Of a DNA stretch of 64,000 bases, positions 50,686-61,758 are shown piece by piece. The DNA is from Wyeomyia smithii. Lineage: Eukaryota; Arthropoda; Insecta; Diptera; Culicidae. How positions within the stretch are numbered: position 1 is the first letter of the stretch; every line of letters begins with the position of its first letter. The notes beneath the pieces are model-generated. The model made no database searches. It was not told where the DNA came from and saw nothing but the letters and a program-made list of their open reading frames with translations. The position numbers and the translations under genes are program-made. The stretch spans positions 212,245,781 through 212,309,780 of the forward strand of contig NC_073695.1 of NCBI RefSeq assembly GCF_029784165.1, written 5' to 3'.

Positions 50686-53600
50686 CTAAATATTTTCAAT
50701 AATATCCTGTATACTGAAGTAAGTTCCAACGATCAGGATGAATCCTCCAAAAGTCGCAAGTACGGCATTCTTCACCAACCGCCACTTCAGCCAGCCAAAA
50801 TCATTCGGCCACCGGAAAATTGTGTCCAAGGTAATCGGGGTTAGCAGGGCCAACGTCGCAGATCCAATAGAACCCACAAATCCGATGAAGTACTCCAGCT
50901 GAGGAATCGTCAGTGCTAAGCCCATCATTAGGACAACTATTCCCAAGCGTATGCCTATTTGGGCCAGATTTTCCCACCTCGGAGAAATCTTGTGTCCTAT
51001 CTTTAGCCACAGGATTTCCATGGGTACGTAGTAATACAAACCGGTGGTGAGTAGAATTGCCAAAGCAGCCAACAGTTGCGTTGATTTAGCTAATCTGCGT
51101 ACAAAGAGGAATCAATGTTGATTTTCTCCTACCTATATCCATTGTAAACTTACATTTCCTCGGTGGGTAAATTGAGCGTAATTGATCCTTTAGTATCTGG
51201 TCCGTAACGTGCATAGCCAAAAAAGCCAGTGACGACATAGAGTACACTGATGAAGGATATTCCCACATTAACTGTACCTATTGGTTTTAGAAAGTCCTGA
51301 GGATGTTTCATCTTATTTTCAACCGGTAACACAATTCCAATGCCCTCGATTGCATAAACTGCTATACTGCGTGGAACAAAATCATGAAGGTTTGATACAC
51401 CGATATACAATGGTAACTCACCCGAAAAACGATGGTAAATTACTCCATTCCGGCCAAAGATTCCGGTTCTCTATGGAGACAGGTTCTTTGAAGATATAAT
51501 AAAGCGTAATGATGAACACCACGAATATGGAAGAATTGGCGAGCAAGGAAAACGGAACCAAATATTTTAATTCTCGAACTTGCGTTATTAGTGCCACAAC
51601 GGCCGTTGTCATCAGAATGTAAGTTCGGGTTTCCCATTGAAGCTCCAGTTCGTAGTTGATAACATCGCGCATTGTTGTGGATATGAAGACCAGATAGACA
51701 CTGACCGAGAAGTAGCTCATCACTAGTAGCATGTAATCTATGTAGCCCCTAAAAGATGAAAATAAGTCCTAACTATGATGGTTTCAAAGCGATTATTAGG
51801 AGTTGTATACTTGGCAAATCCTGCAAATCTTTGTACACGCGGAGGTCCATTGGCGCACACGCTTTCAGCAGTCTCAGAAAACCCAAGCGACGGGATCTTG
51901 TTTCGTTTACATGACTTTTGAGATGTACTGACCTGCGAAGAGTTATGAAATTGAAAAATCTTTTATATAATGACTTATCATTTTATTATGTATGGACGAT
52001 AGATCGCTCCTCACGCAGCTCTTGCAGATTGTGATTCATTCTCCATGTTCCGCTATCTACCTTAATCCATCAGAGATGACATGCGGTTCGAAAACCGCTA
52101 GAGCGCGTTGGTCGTTCACAAACATATTCCATGCTTCATTGCCACAAAGCACTACCGCTTTAAGTGTCCTGTAGATAGTCAACTTGATGCGGCGGTGAGC
52201 TCGTCGACCATCTCGATTTCATCAACACCAATCTGAACTCGAGGTGGGAGGTTAGCATTCTTTTCTCTTCAATCTGTTTCTTTCATATACATCATATACA
52301 ATTCATTTGGTTTTAGCCTTCAACCTGGTGGCGGAAAGGCTAACACGCCAGTTCCCACACCGGATATAACGGTCGATGGTCTTTTGCTAGTCAAGGCAAT
52401 CGAAAAAAGCAGGGACAAGCGGCCTAGGGTGGCAGCGCTTTCCAAACAACTCGATGCGATCATCGAGTACGCGACGAATAGGAGCAATATCGCCAGAGAT
52501 CTGAAGCAGAGCCTCCTCCTGCTTCGGTCCACCATCGACGAAGCTCAGAAGGAGTACGCCAAACGAGTGGCTCGAATTGAAGCCTCCAAAAAGGAGGTGA
52601 GGACTAGGAGGGGAACTGTATCCAAGCAGGTTCAGACCGATGCCCTCATGTCCTCAGTCACCGCGATGTTCTCTACGAGGCAGGTCGGTAAGCGAACGAT
52701 ACAGTCCCCGGGGGAACCAGCCCCCGACAAAGTGAATAAGCGGTTGGTGGAGCTAGCCTCGCAAGCTAGCACACGAACAGACTTAAGGGGTTATATACCT
52801 TTTTAGTTTTCAAAAAACCCGGAAAAATTTTTATTACATTATCTTCAAATACAACATCTTGAGAACATTTCCACAAATTTTTATAAAGATCTGAGCAATA
52901 GGAAGAAAGTTAGAGCGATTGGCAACGCGCCTCGCCACAGCCGCATAAGCTAAACTTGAAACTTTACACGCGATTATCTCGGAATAGTTTTTCCGGAAAA
53001 TGACTTTGCCGTGATCCTGATTGCGGGAAAACTACTGAACCGATTTCCTTCATCTTTTTTTTTTAAATTTTCGTTATAAAATTCGCCGGTCCTTGAACGA
53101 TCGCTTTTTGAAACATACTGTTACATTTTGCCGCAAAAAAATTTTTAATGCAATTTTTCGTGCTCAAAACGTGCATTTTTTGGGAAAAAACGTTCCCGTT
53201 TGCACTGAAAACAAAATACTCATAAAAGCGATCGTTCAAGGACCCGGCACACTTCTAAACTAATGAAATAACATGAGTTTTTCGATTTCGGTTGATCCGC
53301 TGAGTCTCTATCAGGATCACCGCAAGCCTCTGCAAAAAATAGCGTTTCAGGGAAACGGCCATTACTCCAGTAATAATTGGTATATCTCAAAATCAAACGT
53401 ATTTTCTTGTTGTTGATAAACTGTACTTTCAGAAAAATACCACTTTGATGCAATGAAAATGGTGCAATGCACTTAAAAATAATTTAAAATTTCCCCCATT
53501 TTTCTCGACCAAAAAGGTATATAACCCCTTAAAGGCCTGAACGTCAAACGTCCGCCAAAAATCAAGAAGGCGAGGAGCAGGAGGGACGCCCTCATACTCA

Positions 53601-56600
53601 AGACTGACGGGTCTAAGTACTCGGAAGTCTTGAAGAAAATGAGGGGTGAATCGTCACTCAGCTCGGAGGTGACTCTCCAGCTTAAAAACCTAAAAGAAAT
53701 CACCGAGGGGTGCGATATTGCACAATCCCTCAACGAGAAGTGCGAGGTAGAGGTGGCCACTGAGTCAATCCGCCTCCGAAAGGGTCCAGCGGAGACCCAA
53801 TTGGCCACCTTCCGACTAGCGTCGGCAGATGCGAACCTGGCAAGCTAAAGGTCGGCTGGTTATTAGCCTTCTGGGTATACTCCAGCAACCGGACGTTTGC
53901 TTCAGGTGCTATGAGGGAGGACATAAGTTCTGAACCTGCAAGGGACAGGCATTGTAATGGTGCAGGCCATAAAGCGAAGGATTGCGGGGAGGCTCCCAAT
54001 TGCATGGTATGTTCCCGAAAACGGGACGCCAAACACTTTATGGAAGGTGCCCAGCCGGCAGGCAGGCTGCGAAACTACAGGCATGAGGGTGACGCAACTG
54101 AAGCTGAACCAATGCTACGCGGCTCAGCAGCTGCTATACCAAGCAGCCACTGAGCGGGGGATCTAGCGAAGTTGGTAACATCTCCACCAACCACGCTGGT
54201 GGCCTAGGTTTGAATCCCAACGCCGACATAGGTGTCGATGGTTGTGAGATAGCGTAATCCACCCACAACCAACGCAATTGGTCTAGATTTAATTCTAGGC
54301 GACACTGGAAGATTTGCTGAGGCGAAAAATCTCTGAGATCACGCTTTCCATCGCATTAGGATGTACAGCCGTCGGCGCCGATCCATTAAACAACGGGTCG
54401 TAAGTTAGAGTACTGGGTGGAGTCGCCTGCCCAGGCATCGGTGAATGGCACAACAACAGGGCGGAAGTAGACCAACGGAAAATAAGCGAATAAAAAATAT
54501 AAACCAAGCAGTCACTGAGTCGCTGTCGAACATCGCCATCGTATCGGACCCTTACGGCATATCTCCTGGAAACGGTAGCTGGGTTGCGGATAAGTTCAGT
54601 ATGGCAGCCGTATGAACGACGAGCAGGTTCCTGGTTCAGAAAGTTTTTTCAACCTCAATCGAAGGGTACACGGTTGCCAAGGTGAATGGAGTGTTCTACT
54701 GCAGTTACTATGCTCCGCCACGTTGGTCTACCGAAAGGTTCACCTAGATGATCGACCAGTTATCATAGGAGCTAACGGTTCTAACGTCGTTGGTGGTGGC
54801 GAGTGACTTCAACGCTTGGGCTGTTGCGTGGGGAAGCCGCTTTATGAACCAGAGATCCTGTTGGAGGTTTGACAAAACTCAACTCAAATCTGACCAACGT
54901 TGGCACCAAATATACATATTGCAGAAATGGTGCGGAGTCGATCATCAATGTGATGTTCTTCAGCCCAACACTGACCACGAACTGGAGCGAAGACGATAGC
55001 TACACCAATAGCGATCACCAGTCGGTTTGCTATAGTGTAGACAACAAGAGAAAGCGCGATGGAGGCAGCTGGCTCTGCCCGACTGCTGACCAACTAGTTG
55101 CTATACTATCCCGGGCATGCGCCGCCACCATGCCTAGGACTCACCATCCTGGGAATGGGAAGCCACCGGTTTACTGGTGGACTCACGCGATAGCGGACCT
55201 TCGTGCTTCCGTGCAAGACGAAGGATGCAGCGTGCGCGAACAGACGAACAGAGGATTGAGCGCCGCGCAGAAGTCGGTTCTGCACGATCGGCGCTGGAGT
55301 GCGGATAAGGCAAGCACGAGGGCCTGCTTAGATAGGCTATGCGCGAGTGCCAATATGAACCCGTGAGGTGACGCCTACTGTATTGTAATAGCCAAGACCA
55401 AAGGCGCGTATCTTCGAGGGACTCTTCCCACGCCACGAGCCCAATATTTGACCTCCGGCAGTTGAGACTCACGTCCGACGTTCCAGTATCCCCAGTCACA
55501 GACCAGGGATGGTCGGCCATCGACAGCCGTGTCGAGATCGAGGGAGAGGTAAAGGTTTCGAATGAGAAACTCATCGTGATCGCCAACTCCCTGAAGGTAA
55601 GCAAGACACGGAGACCAACCTGGCAATCAGGATGGCGATCAAAACACAAGTTGCAGACAAGATGCTTGAGAGAATTATCCTCAACGGACTGGTGAGGTAC
55701 ACGAAGAGTGTAAACGGTGTGGCAAGTAACCAGTTCGGTTTTTGGAAGGGCTGGTGCACGCTGGATGCTATCCTCTCCGTCACCAAGACGACGGAGGTTG
55801 CACTCCAGCTGAAGAGAAGGGGCATACGCTATTGCGCAATCGTCACGATTGACGTGAAGAAAACGTTCAATAGCTTCAAAATGTTTGGGGGAGTGTAACT
55901 TCCTAGTTCCATCCCCTTACTCCGAAGTTCGAAATTCGAAAGCACAAGACTCAGAAATAGTTAATGCGTTCCCTGTGAAAATGCTATTTTATGTTTACTG
56001 TGGTGAAACAAACACAAAATAGAATTTCATAGGGAACGCAATAAATATTTACAAGTCTTGTGCTTTTGAAAATTCGAAGTGGTGACTCGAAGTCGGCCAT
56101 TTTTGAATTCAATGAGGTTTCACTTTAAGCATCGATGAAAAGGTGATGTGTCGTATGTCACAAAATATCAATAAATTGGTCGCAGTGACGAAAATACCCA
56201 ACATGGAGAAAATAAATGATGTGAGAGCACCGACAAACTGACATAAAACTGGATGCTTAAATTTGATCAAAAATCCAAAACCGTCATTTTAAAATGCAGC
56301 GATCGCTTATGTCAAAATTGGCTGTCAACCGACGTGACGTTTGATATGACGGAATGCTGATCAGTCATCTACAGGAATGCCAGGTCATTTTTTCAAATGT
56401 CATCACGCATCACGAAACATGTCTTCACACATTATTAATATGTGAACACATCTCTACTGAAAATTTTACAGTTACCAAACAACATAGTAAACACACTAAA
56501 TTGTGTTCAACTAATCCGCCGACTATTAGGCTTTCACGTCTTTATGCGAGCTCAAATGTCTTCCAAATAAAGACAAGCCTTAACATCTGGCATCTCTGGT

Positions 56601-59600
56601 CATCTGTAGTACGGTAGAGTTGTTGCGCGAACCCAATGTGTGGCGCTAGTGTTGTAACGTATTTATATTTGAATTTTTGAGCAGAATAATCGTACATTTT
56701 TGTTCAAGGATTCATGTAGTTTGTCGGTGGTGAGAGCACGTTGTACTCACGGTATTTTTGCATAACTGACCGAATCGTGAACATCTAATCCGTGGTGGCG
56801 TGGGCACTCATAAATCCCGCTTGGCAATACCTAAGGTGGTTTACGGAAAATCAAAAACCGGTAAAACCGATATTTGTTTTCAATCCAGCTTTCCACGAGC
56901 GGAAATGGCGGACAGTGCACGCAGCCCAATTTGACGTTTTCTATAGGTCAGGTCGCAGTAGCGGAGCATGAACTATAACAACGTCGTAAAGATGCATAGC
57001 AACTTCAACAAAAATGGGCGTTTTGTTATTTGAAATGCGTCATGCGCATGCGCGGGTCAAAATAAACAAAACTGTTTATTAAAGTTGCCATGCTACGTTG
57101 CAAATTTCTTGTGTTTTTCACCTCGTTACTACGATTGAAAATTACTCGACCTACAGAAAACGTCAGAATGGGCTGCGTGCACTGGCCGCCATTACCGCTC
57201 GTGGAAAGCTGGATACCGAAATACAGTCGAATCCCTCTATAACGACACTTTTTATAGTGACAAATCTCGCTATAGCGACATTCTCAACAGTCCCTTCTGT
57301 TTTATACTAAAATTCTTCGTTTTATTGCGACATTTCGCTATCACGACCTTCCTCTATAACGGCATACCAAAACTAATACTTGTCATTCTTTATTACGACA
57401 ACAGTACAGTTGAATCTCTCTATAACGACATTGCTGAATCTATAACGACATTCTCAACGGTACCTTCTGTTCTACATATGCAAACATTCTTCGTATTATT
57501 GCGACATTTCGCTATAACGACAGTCCCTTGCGATGTCGTTATAAAGGGATTCGACTGTACCGGTAATGGAAATGCTCAAAAACCGGTATTTTCGATTTCA
57601 AAAATTCGAAAAAAAAACTGTAATAACGTTTGCGTTAAAAAAATGGACAAAAGTTACCGACGATTCATGGGTTTACCTTTACACGCACTGACGAAACTAC
57701 GCATGCAGCATCAATCATATTGACCCATGAGTCAGCCGAAAAAATTTGACAACTCTATCAGTCGAACTCTAACCGGAATGACGAAAACAGGGACTCTACT
57801 CCGTTCAGAAGTGTGCGCGTTCAAAGAACGGAACCCTGTCGCGTCGAAAATGGACATGATGGGGCTGTTCGTGGACACCGAATACGCCAATTCCAGGCAT
57901 CTACAACATCCTGGCACTATTGTACAACAATCAGAGCATTAAAAGAAAGCCTGATTCCGAACAGTCGACGACCCTGAGTGAAAAGGAGCTCTAAAGGATG
58001 TTGAAGAGAAAGACCAGGGGAAAGATGGCTGAATAGCTGCGTGCGCTTGGCTGGGAGGTCGGTGCGACCGGCTAAACAATGAAAAAGAACCTGGCGAGCA
58101 TGGACATACAGGTCAAGTAGCAGCAGTCCCGTCCACTAGTCTCAGGGCTGCGACGCAGCGACAACGCCTGATTAAGATAATCAAGTCGATTTCCCCGGCG
58201 AATCACATCGTGGCGGTGGTGATGGACGGCAAAACCTATCTTACCCTAGAATGCAACGACTGGCAGGGCACTTCATATTTCACTTCCCCACAAAGGAAAT
58301 GAGATCCCCAAGAGGGTGCTGCTGTGGCTGACAATCAGCGCAAGGGGATGTCAAAGCCGGTCTTCTTTCGCTCGAGACTGGCCGTGAACGGGGAAATTTA
58401 TAATACGAAGTGCTTGTCGGAAGTTACGTCGTTCATCAAGAAATACCATAATGGCGAAGAAACGGTGTTCTGGCCAGATCTGGTGTCGGCCCGCTACTTG
58501 AAGCGATCGTTGGAGGAGATGGAGCAGCTGAATACCGATGTGGTACCTAAGTTGGCGAACCCGCCCAACAACCCCAAGTTGCGCCTCGTCGAGAATTTCT
58601 GGGCAAACCTGAAGCGTAGATCTATTACAACAATTTTGTCGCGAAAACTAAGGAAGAATTGATAGATAGAATGTAGAAAGTACTCAAAACATGCCTACAT
58701 GCATGTTTTTGTCCACCATGGCGAATGTTCCGGTTAACTGCCGGAAGGCCGCACGCGAGAGCGTAGAATTGTTTTGCGAGTAAGCTAACATAATTACCTT
58801 CCATGTAAAATTTATCAAACTTAATCCTCTGTCTTAGTTGTTTTTTTACCGCCATCCGAAAAAAAGTCCATTTTTTAACGCATACGTTGATAGTCAAAAA
58901 TCATTGGGAGGCCAATGAATGCTACCAAATTACAGGTAGACATTACAACTCGTTTTACGGTGAATATAATAAATACATTTAGACAAAAGCAACATTGAAT
59001 AATGATATGAAAGATATTTTTCAATTTTTGCTTCTTTCGTTGTTCTGCTTGGATTCAGACGATGTGTTAATGTGTATCGATAATATGCCAAAAAACTTCA
59101 TAAGAATGAAGCAAAACATTCATTTTCTCAATGTAACAGCGAATCACTTACTAGAAACCTTGAAAGAACATGCCAATTTTACCCCGTGTGGCGATCTTGC
59201 CTACGCGTAAAAAATGAAAATATTCGCGACTACGAAGGTGCTGATATTTGTTTGGTTTTTGCATGAGAAAAAGAAGGAGGGAAATATTTTTGCTTTTGTT
59301 ATCACACACATTTTGACAAATGCATATGAGAGTTCGCCTAGGTGCGAACAGCCTTGAAAATCTCTTTCAACTTCGTAGTCGCGAATTCCACATAATTTCT
59401 CAGGGGCCATCCACATACCACGTGGACAGCTTGGGGGGGGGGGGGGGGGGGTTGTGCAATGTCCACGATCCTTACAAAAAAAAGAATAAATGTCTGGGCA
59501 TTTGTCCACGGGTGGGGGGGATGTAATCATCGTTAAAAATCTGTCCACGTGGTATGTGGATGGCCCCTTATACGAATTTTTTTCTTATGATTCAATTGTA

Positions 59601-60337
59601 TAATGAGAAATGTACATAAAACACAAGTCTTGTGTGTCATTTATGATACGATATTCATAAATTACAATACCAAACATTGTCCAGAGCAACAAAACCAATC
59701 ATAGCCTTATGAACACCGGACTTGGTCAAATTTGGCAGTAACGCAAGCACCCAATCAAGACTTTATCATTGGTAAATACATTCACCAAAATGGCGCTTCG
59801 CGGATACGAACAACTTTTTTTTCAGACTCTGAACTATACTTTGAACCATCTAGCCGGACTTAACTAACTATCGCTGAAGTGCTCTTACCAGTAAGTGCAC
59901 ACAATGAGCGTAAATCACAGCGACTATCACGGTGCCCAAAATCCCGAACGCCAAACCGCCATTCCGAAAGGCCAAAGGCATAGCGAGAATGCCCGTACCG
60001 AGAGAGCTCTTTATCAGATGAATTAACGTTCCAGTGGAGCTGAATAAAACAGAGATCGGACAATAGAACAATATTCGAGTGCGGCATATTTTGAACACTT
60101 ACGAGGTGGCTTTCCTAACCCGTCGATTCTCGAATGGGTTGTAGTCATCATCAAGCGGAGAGCTTTGTAATTTTCTGCGAATTAAAATTGTGGTGTAAAG
60201 CATTTTTTGAATAATTAAGATTCGTTTGTACCCGACAGGTCTTCACTGTACACGAGCAAACAGTAAATTAATTATCGGCATACTTACACTTCTAAACCTG
60301 TATGGTTACTACTGAACTTTTGTGCAGGTGAGTTCAT
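50686..60337 (-). CDS. SLC36-type proton-coupled amino acid transporter, gene 2 (7 coding exons)
   Basis: Exons on the minus strand: 60337-60288, 60174-60103, 60039-59889, 51932-51811, 51748-51422, 51366-51154 and 51094-50686. All junctions are GT-AG and the phases join to 1,344 nt, 447 residues plus stop. Exon 1 (MNSPAQKFSSNHTGLE) is the least certain because it is short. TM1 carries KSSLGTGILAMPLAFRNGG; later signatures are AIEGIGIVLPVENKM and YYYVPMEILWLKIGHKI. It has the same family and predicted role as gene 1. Exons 3-6 are 151, 122, 327 and 213 nt, exactly as in gene 1, so the pair arose by duplication. The proteins are clearly diverged (roughly half identical by eye), so the duplication is old. 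Intron 3 is 8 kb and holds transposon debris. Confidence 0.87.
51933..52299 (-). other. SLC36 gene 2 intron 3, part next to exon 4
   Basis: Contains fragmentary sequence resembling family X LINE (for example CGATAGATCGC... to GTCGACCATCTCGA, 51990-52230) but too short to call with confidence. Confidence 0.3.
52787..53528. mobile_element. TTAA-flanked non-autonomous element, 742 bp
   Basis: TTAA at 52783-52786 and 53529-53532. The inverted ends are GGGGTTATATACCTTTTT and AAAAAGGTATATAACCCC, exact for 18 bp. It interrupts the LINE ORF1. It also holds an internal inverted pair, GGTCCTTGAACGATCGCTTT (53092) and AAAGCGATCGTTCAAGGACC (53225). The TTAA target fits piggyBac-type mobilisation; no transposase is present. 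Confidence 0.85.
54155..54502 (+). mobile_element. tRNA-derived SINE, 348 bp, with 17 bp target duplication
   Basis: Flanked by ACCAAGCAGCCACTGAG (54138-54154) and ACCAAGCAGTCACTGAG (54503-54519), one mismatch. The head has TAGCGAAGTTGGTAACA (box A-like) and GGTTTGAATCCC (box B). The tail ends AATAAAAAATATAA. It splits the LINE relic ORF2 just after its start. It is a different family from the copies at 14165 and 24800. Confidence 0.85.
55920..56088. mobile_element. Palindromic MITE, ~170 bp
   Basis: The arms at about 55924-55995 and 56015-56085 are inverted copies: AAAGCACAAGAC, TAATGCGTTCCCTGTGAAA and CTATTTTATGTTT pair with their complements on the right. It lies just beyond the truncated end of the LINE relic. 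Confidence 0.7.
56372..56598 (+). mobile_element. hAT-type MITE, 227 bp
   Basis: GTCATCTA (56364-56371) and GTCATCTG (56599-56606) form an 8 bp duplication with one mismatch. The ends CAGGAATGCC and GGCATCTCTG match the family at 25288-25578, but the interior differs. Confidence 0.75.
56885..57212. repeat. Foldback repeat with ~65 bp outer arms
   Basis: The arms 56885-56949 and 57148-57212 are inverted (CCAGCTTTCCACGAGCGG..., ...GCACGCAGCCCA pairs with TGGGCTGCGTGCAC...). The intervening ~200 bp contains a further diverged inverted pair (ATGCATAGCAACTTCAA near 56991 and TTAAAGTTGCCATGCTACG near 57079). Non-coding. Confidence 0.65.
57224..57557. mobile_element. Pogo/Tigger-like MITE, 334 bp, TA target
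   Basis: The ends CAGTCGAATCCCTCTATAAC and TTATAAAGGGATTCGACTG are inverted with one or two mismatches. TA lies at 57222-57223 and 57558-57559. The interior repeats CTCTATAACGACA. This end sequence is typical of pogo-type MITEs in insects. Confidence 0.8.
57620..58894 (+). mobile_element. Tc1/mariner DD37E element (ITmD37E-like), inactivated
   Basis: The inverted ends are near AACGTTTGCGTTAAAAAAAT (57624) and ATTTTTTAACGCATACGTTG (58871). The ~1.27 kb between them covers one transposase-length unit. Boundaries are good to a few bases. Confidence 0.7.
57727..58662 (+). pseudogene. DD37E transposase, broken
   Basis: Collinear transposase blocks in shifting frames: ISRTLTGMTKTGTLLRSEVC (57760), a NNQSIKRKPDS-like stretch with stops (57930), AVVMDGKTYLTLECNDWQG (58210), then GMSKPVFFRSRLAVNGEIY (58345), EETVFWPDL (58460) and LVENFWANLKRR (58590). 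The first Asp is in MDG, the second in FWPD, and Glu in VENFW. Between the second Asp and the Glu I count 37 residues, the DD37E spacing described for mosquito elements. The catalytic residues survive but stops (for example near 57942) and frameshifts kill it. Confidence 0.78.
58895..59402 (-). other. SLC36 gene 2 intron 3 stretch
   Basis: Nothing recognisable beyond short open frames. Confidence 0.45.
59403..59568. mobile_element. Short MITE with a G-run, 166 bp
   Basis: GGGGCCATCCACATACCACG at the left and CGTGGTATGTGGATGGCCCC at the right are exact inverted repeats (extended to GTGGACA/TGTCCAC). A run of ~19 G lies near 59432-59450, with a second G-run near 59514. No coding potential, and I could not define a target duplication. 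Confidence 0.75.
59569..59888 (-). other. SLC36 gene 2 intron 3, donor-proximal end
   Basis: Plain intron sequence; the donor GTAAGA starts at 59888 on the minus strand. Confidence 0.5.
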
Positions 60338-61758
60338 TGGAATGAACTCATCAAAACTTTCATGTGATTGTATTAGATATCACCGAAGCTAAGCTTCTAA
60401 CCAACCTGGGGATTGCTTTAGTAGTAGATTTAAGCAAATCTCTTGATATTGCTAACTAACAACTTTGTTAACAATTCGTCCTAAACATATCTAAACATCT
60501 AAGTATGACACAAAAAGTTGTCTACCGTTCGATGACGGTTAGTAAGCTATTCACTACTCCCAGGGGTATTTTGTTTATCTTAATTATTATACACACGTCG
60601 TAGTAAAACAAGTAACAAACTACACCTAAACTTATTACAATCACACAGACCAGCAACCAAACAACTGCAGCACTCTAATACGACTGTTCAATTGTTATAA
60701 CCGTTTTACTGTTGAGGCTTTCATCTACATTCTCTTTTGACAATGAATGAACATCTACTAACCGTGCCTCAATTGAGTAGAGAATCTTATCTCACGAGAT
60801 AAGTAGGGCCTAAACTGATGCTTAGTATTGACGCTACCAAATGCGTGGGTTCAATTTCGCACCCAGTCTTAAATCAGGTAACGTCGATCTCCTACAACAT
60901 TCAAATATCTCACCAACATATTGGTAAGTTGGGCCATTTATTAGGATTTAGGCGTTTTTTGATGGGTATAGCCGGAAAAATGATAATTTTGCAGATGGTC
61001 CCTTGGAAGTTTACAGCAATTGGAATGAAAATATCTATTCTATTCTTACCTTGTGAACAGAATAAGGTTTTACAGCATATTCAGTTTTTGTTTCCAAGAA
61101 AAATTAAATATGTAAAAAGTCTGGTAAAGTCGTACAGGTAAAGCCGTTTTGTACGTAAGATAACATTCGCAACAGTGTTCAAAAAGGCTACGTCGAAATT
61201 ATGAAAAATCTTTTCGAAATGATTTGTAATCATAACAATCGACCGAAGTAACGAATAGCTAGACAATGAAAAGTACAAAATTCATACTGTTTACACTTAC
61301 AGGAAAATCTGTAAGGAGTTGTCAAATTAAACGTTCATGCAATATCATAAAATCCGCCACAGAATCCATTTTTCTTTTATTCACGTCTTATCTTATTACA
61401 AGTACTGAATATAATAATTCTCAATCATAGTGCTTGTTAATTTTGCAAATTTTACTCTCACTAGAATATAGGTGTTTAACATAATATGGCCCGAAACCCA
61501 TACGAAAACATCGAAGCTTTGCATTTCTACTTTATTGGCTTGACATGATACATACGCTTATATATTGAACCAATCAAATGATAGTAATACTTGAGACAAT
61601 AAGTTAGTCAATGAGCTAAAATAAAACTGCTTGAAATAAAACTTTGCACAGCAATTCTTATAAGATAGTCGTGTATATTTAGAAATTACCAAGCTATTGT
61701 AGAACCTACGAATGTTTGCTTGTCATAATTTACCGTACCGACACAGGGGCGGGGAAAT
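60338..61758 (-). other. Intergenic region between ISWI 3' end and SLC36 gene 2
   Basis: 1.4 kb. It should contain the ISWI 3' UTR (a possible minus-strand AATAAA near 61530) and the gene 2 promoter. I see no TATA box I trust. The one striking site is the GATA palindrome at 60786-60803, listed separately. Confidence 0.45.
60786..60803. promoter_or_regulatory. Palindromic double GATA site
   Basis: CTTATCTCACGAGATAAG contains two AGATAAG sites in inverted orientation, 2 bp apart, about 450 bp upstream of the gene 2 start codon. GATA factors (serpent, GATAe types) drive gut and fat-body genes in insects, which suits an amino acid carrier. Occupancy is inference. Confidence 0.4.

Larger units (their letters stand above)
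52300..55898 (+). pseudogene. R1-clade LINE relic with two nested insertions
   Basis: The plus strand carries diverged ORF1 (52384-52780 and 53530-53850; ALSKQLDAIIEYATNRSN corresponds to ALSEQLDAIIEFAKSRSN in the full-length copy), a zinc-knuckle remnant (53890-54060), the ORF2 start ATGAGGGTGACGCAACTGAA (54083), endonuclease pieces (54520-55060) and part of the RT (55630-55890, YCAIVTIDVKKTFNS). It stops inside the palm. Interrupted at 52787-53528 by a TTAA element and at 54155-54502 by a SINE. Many frameshifts. It is an older relative of the 4208-9594 element. Confidence 0.8.
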
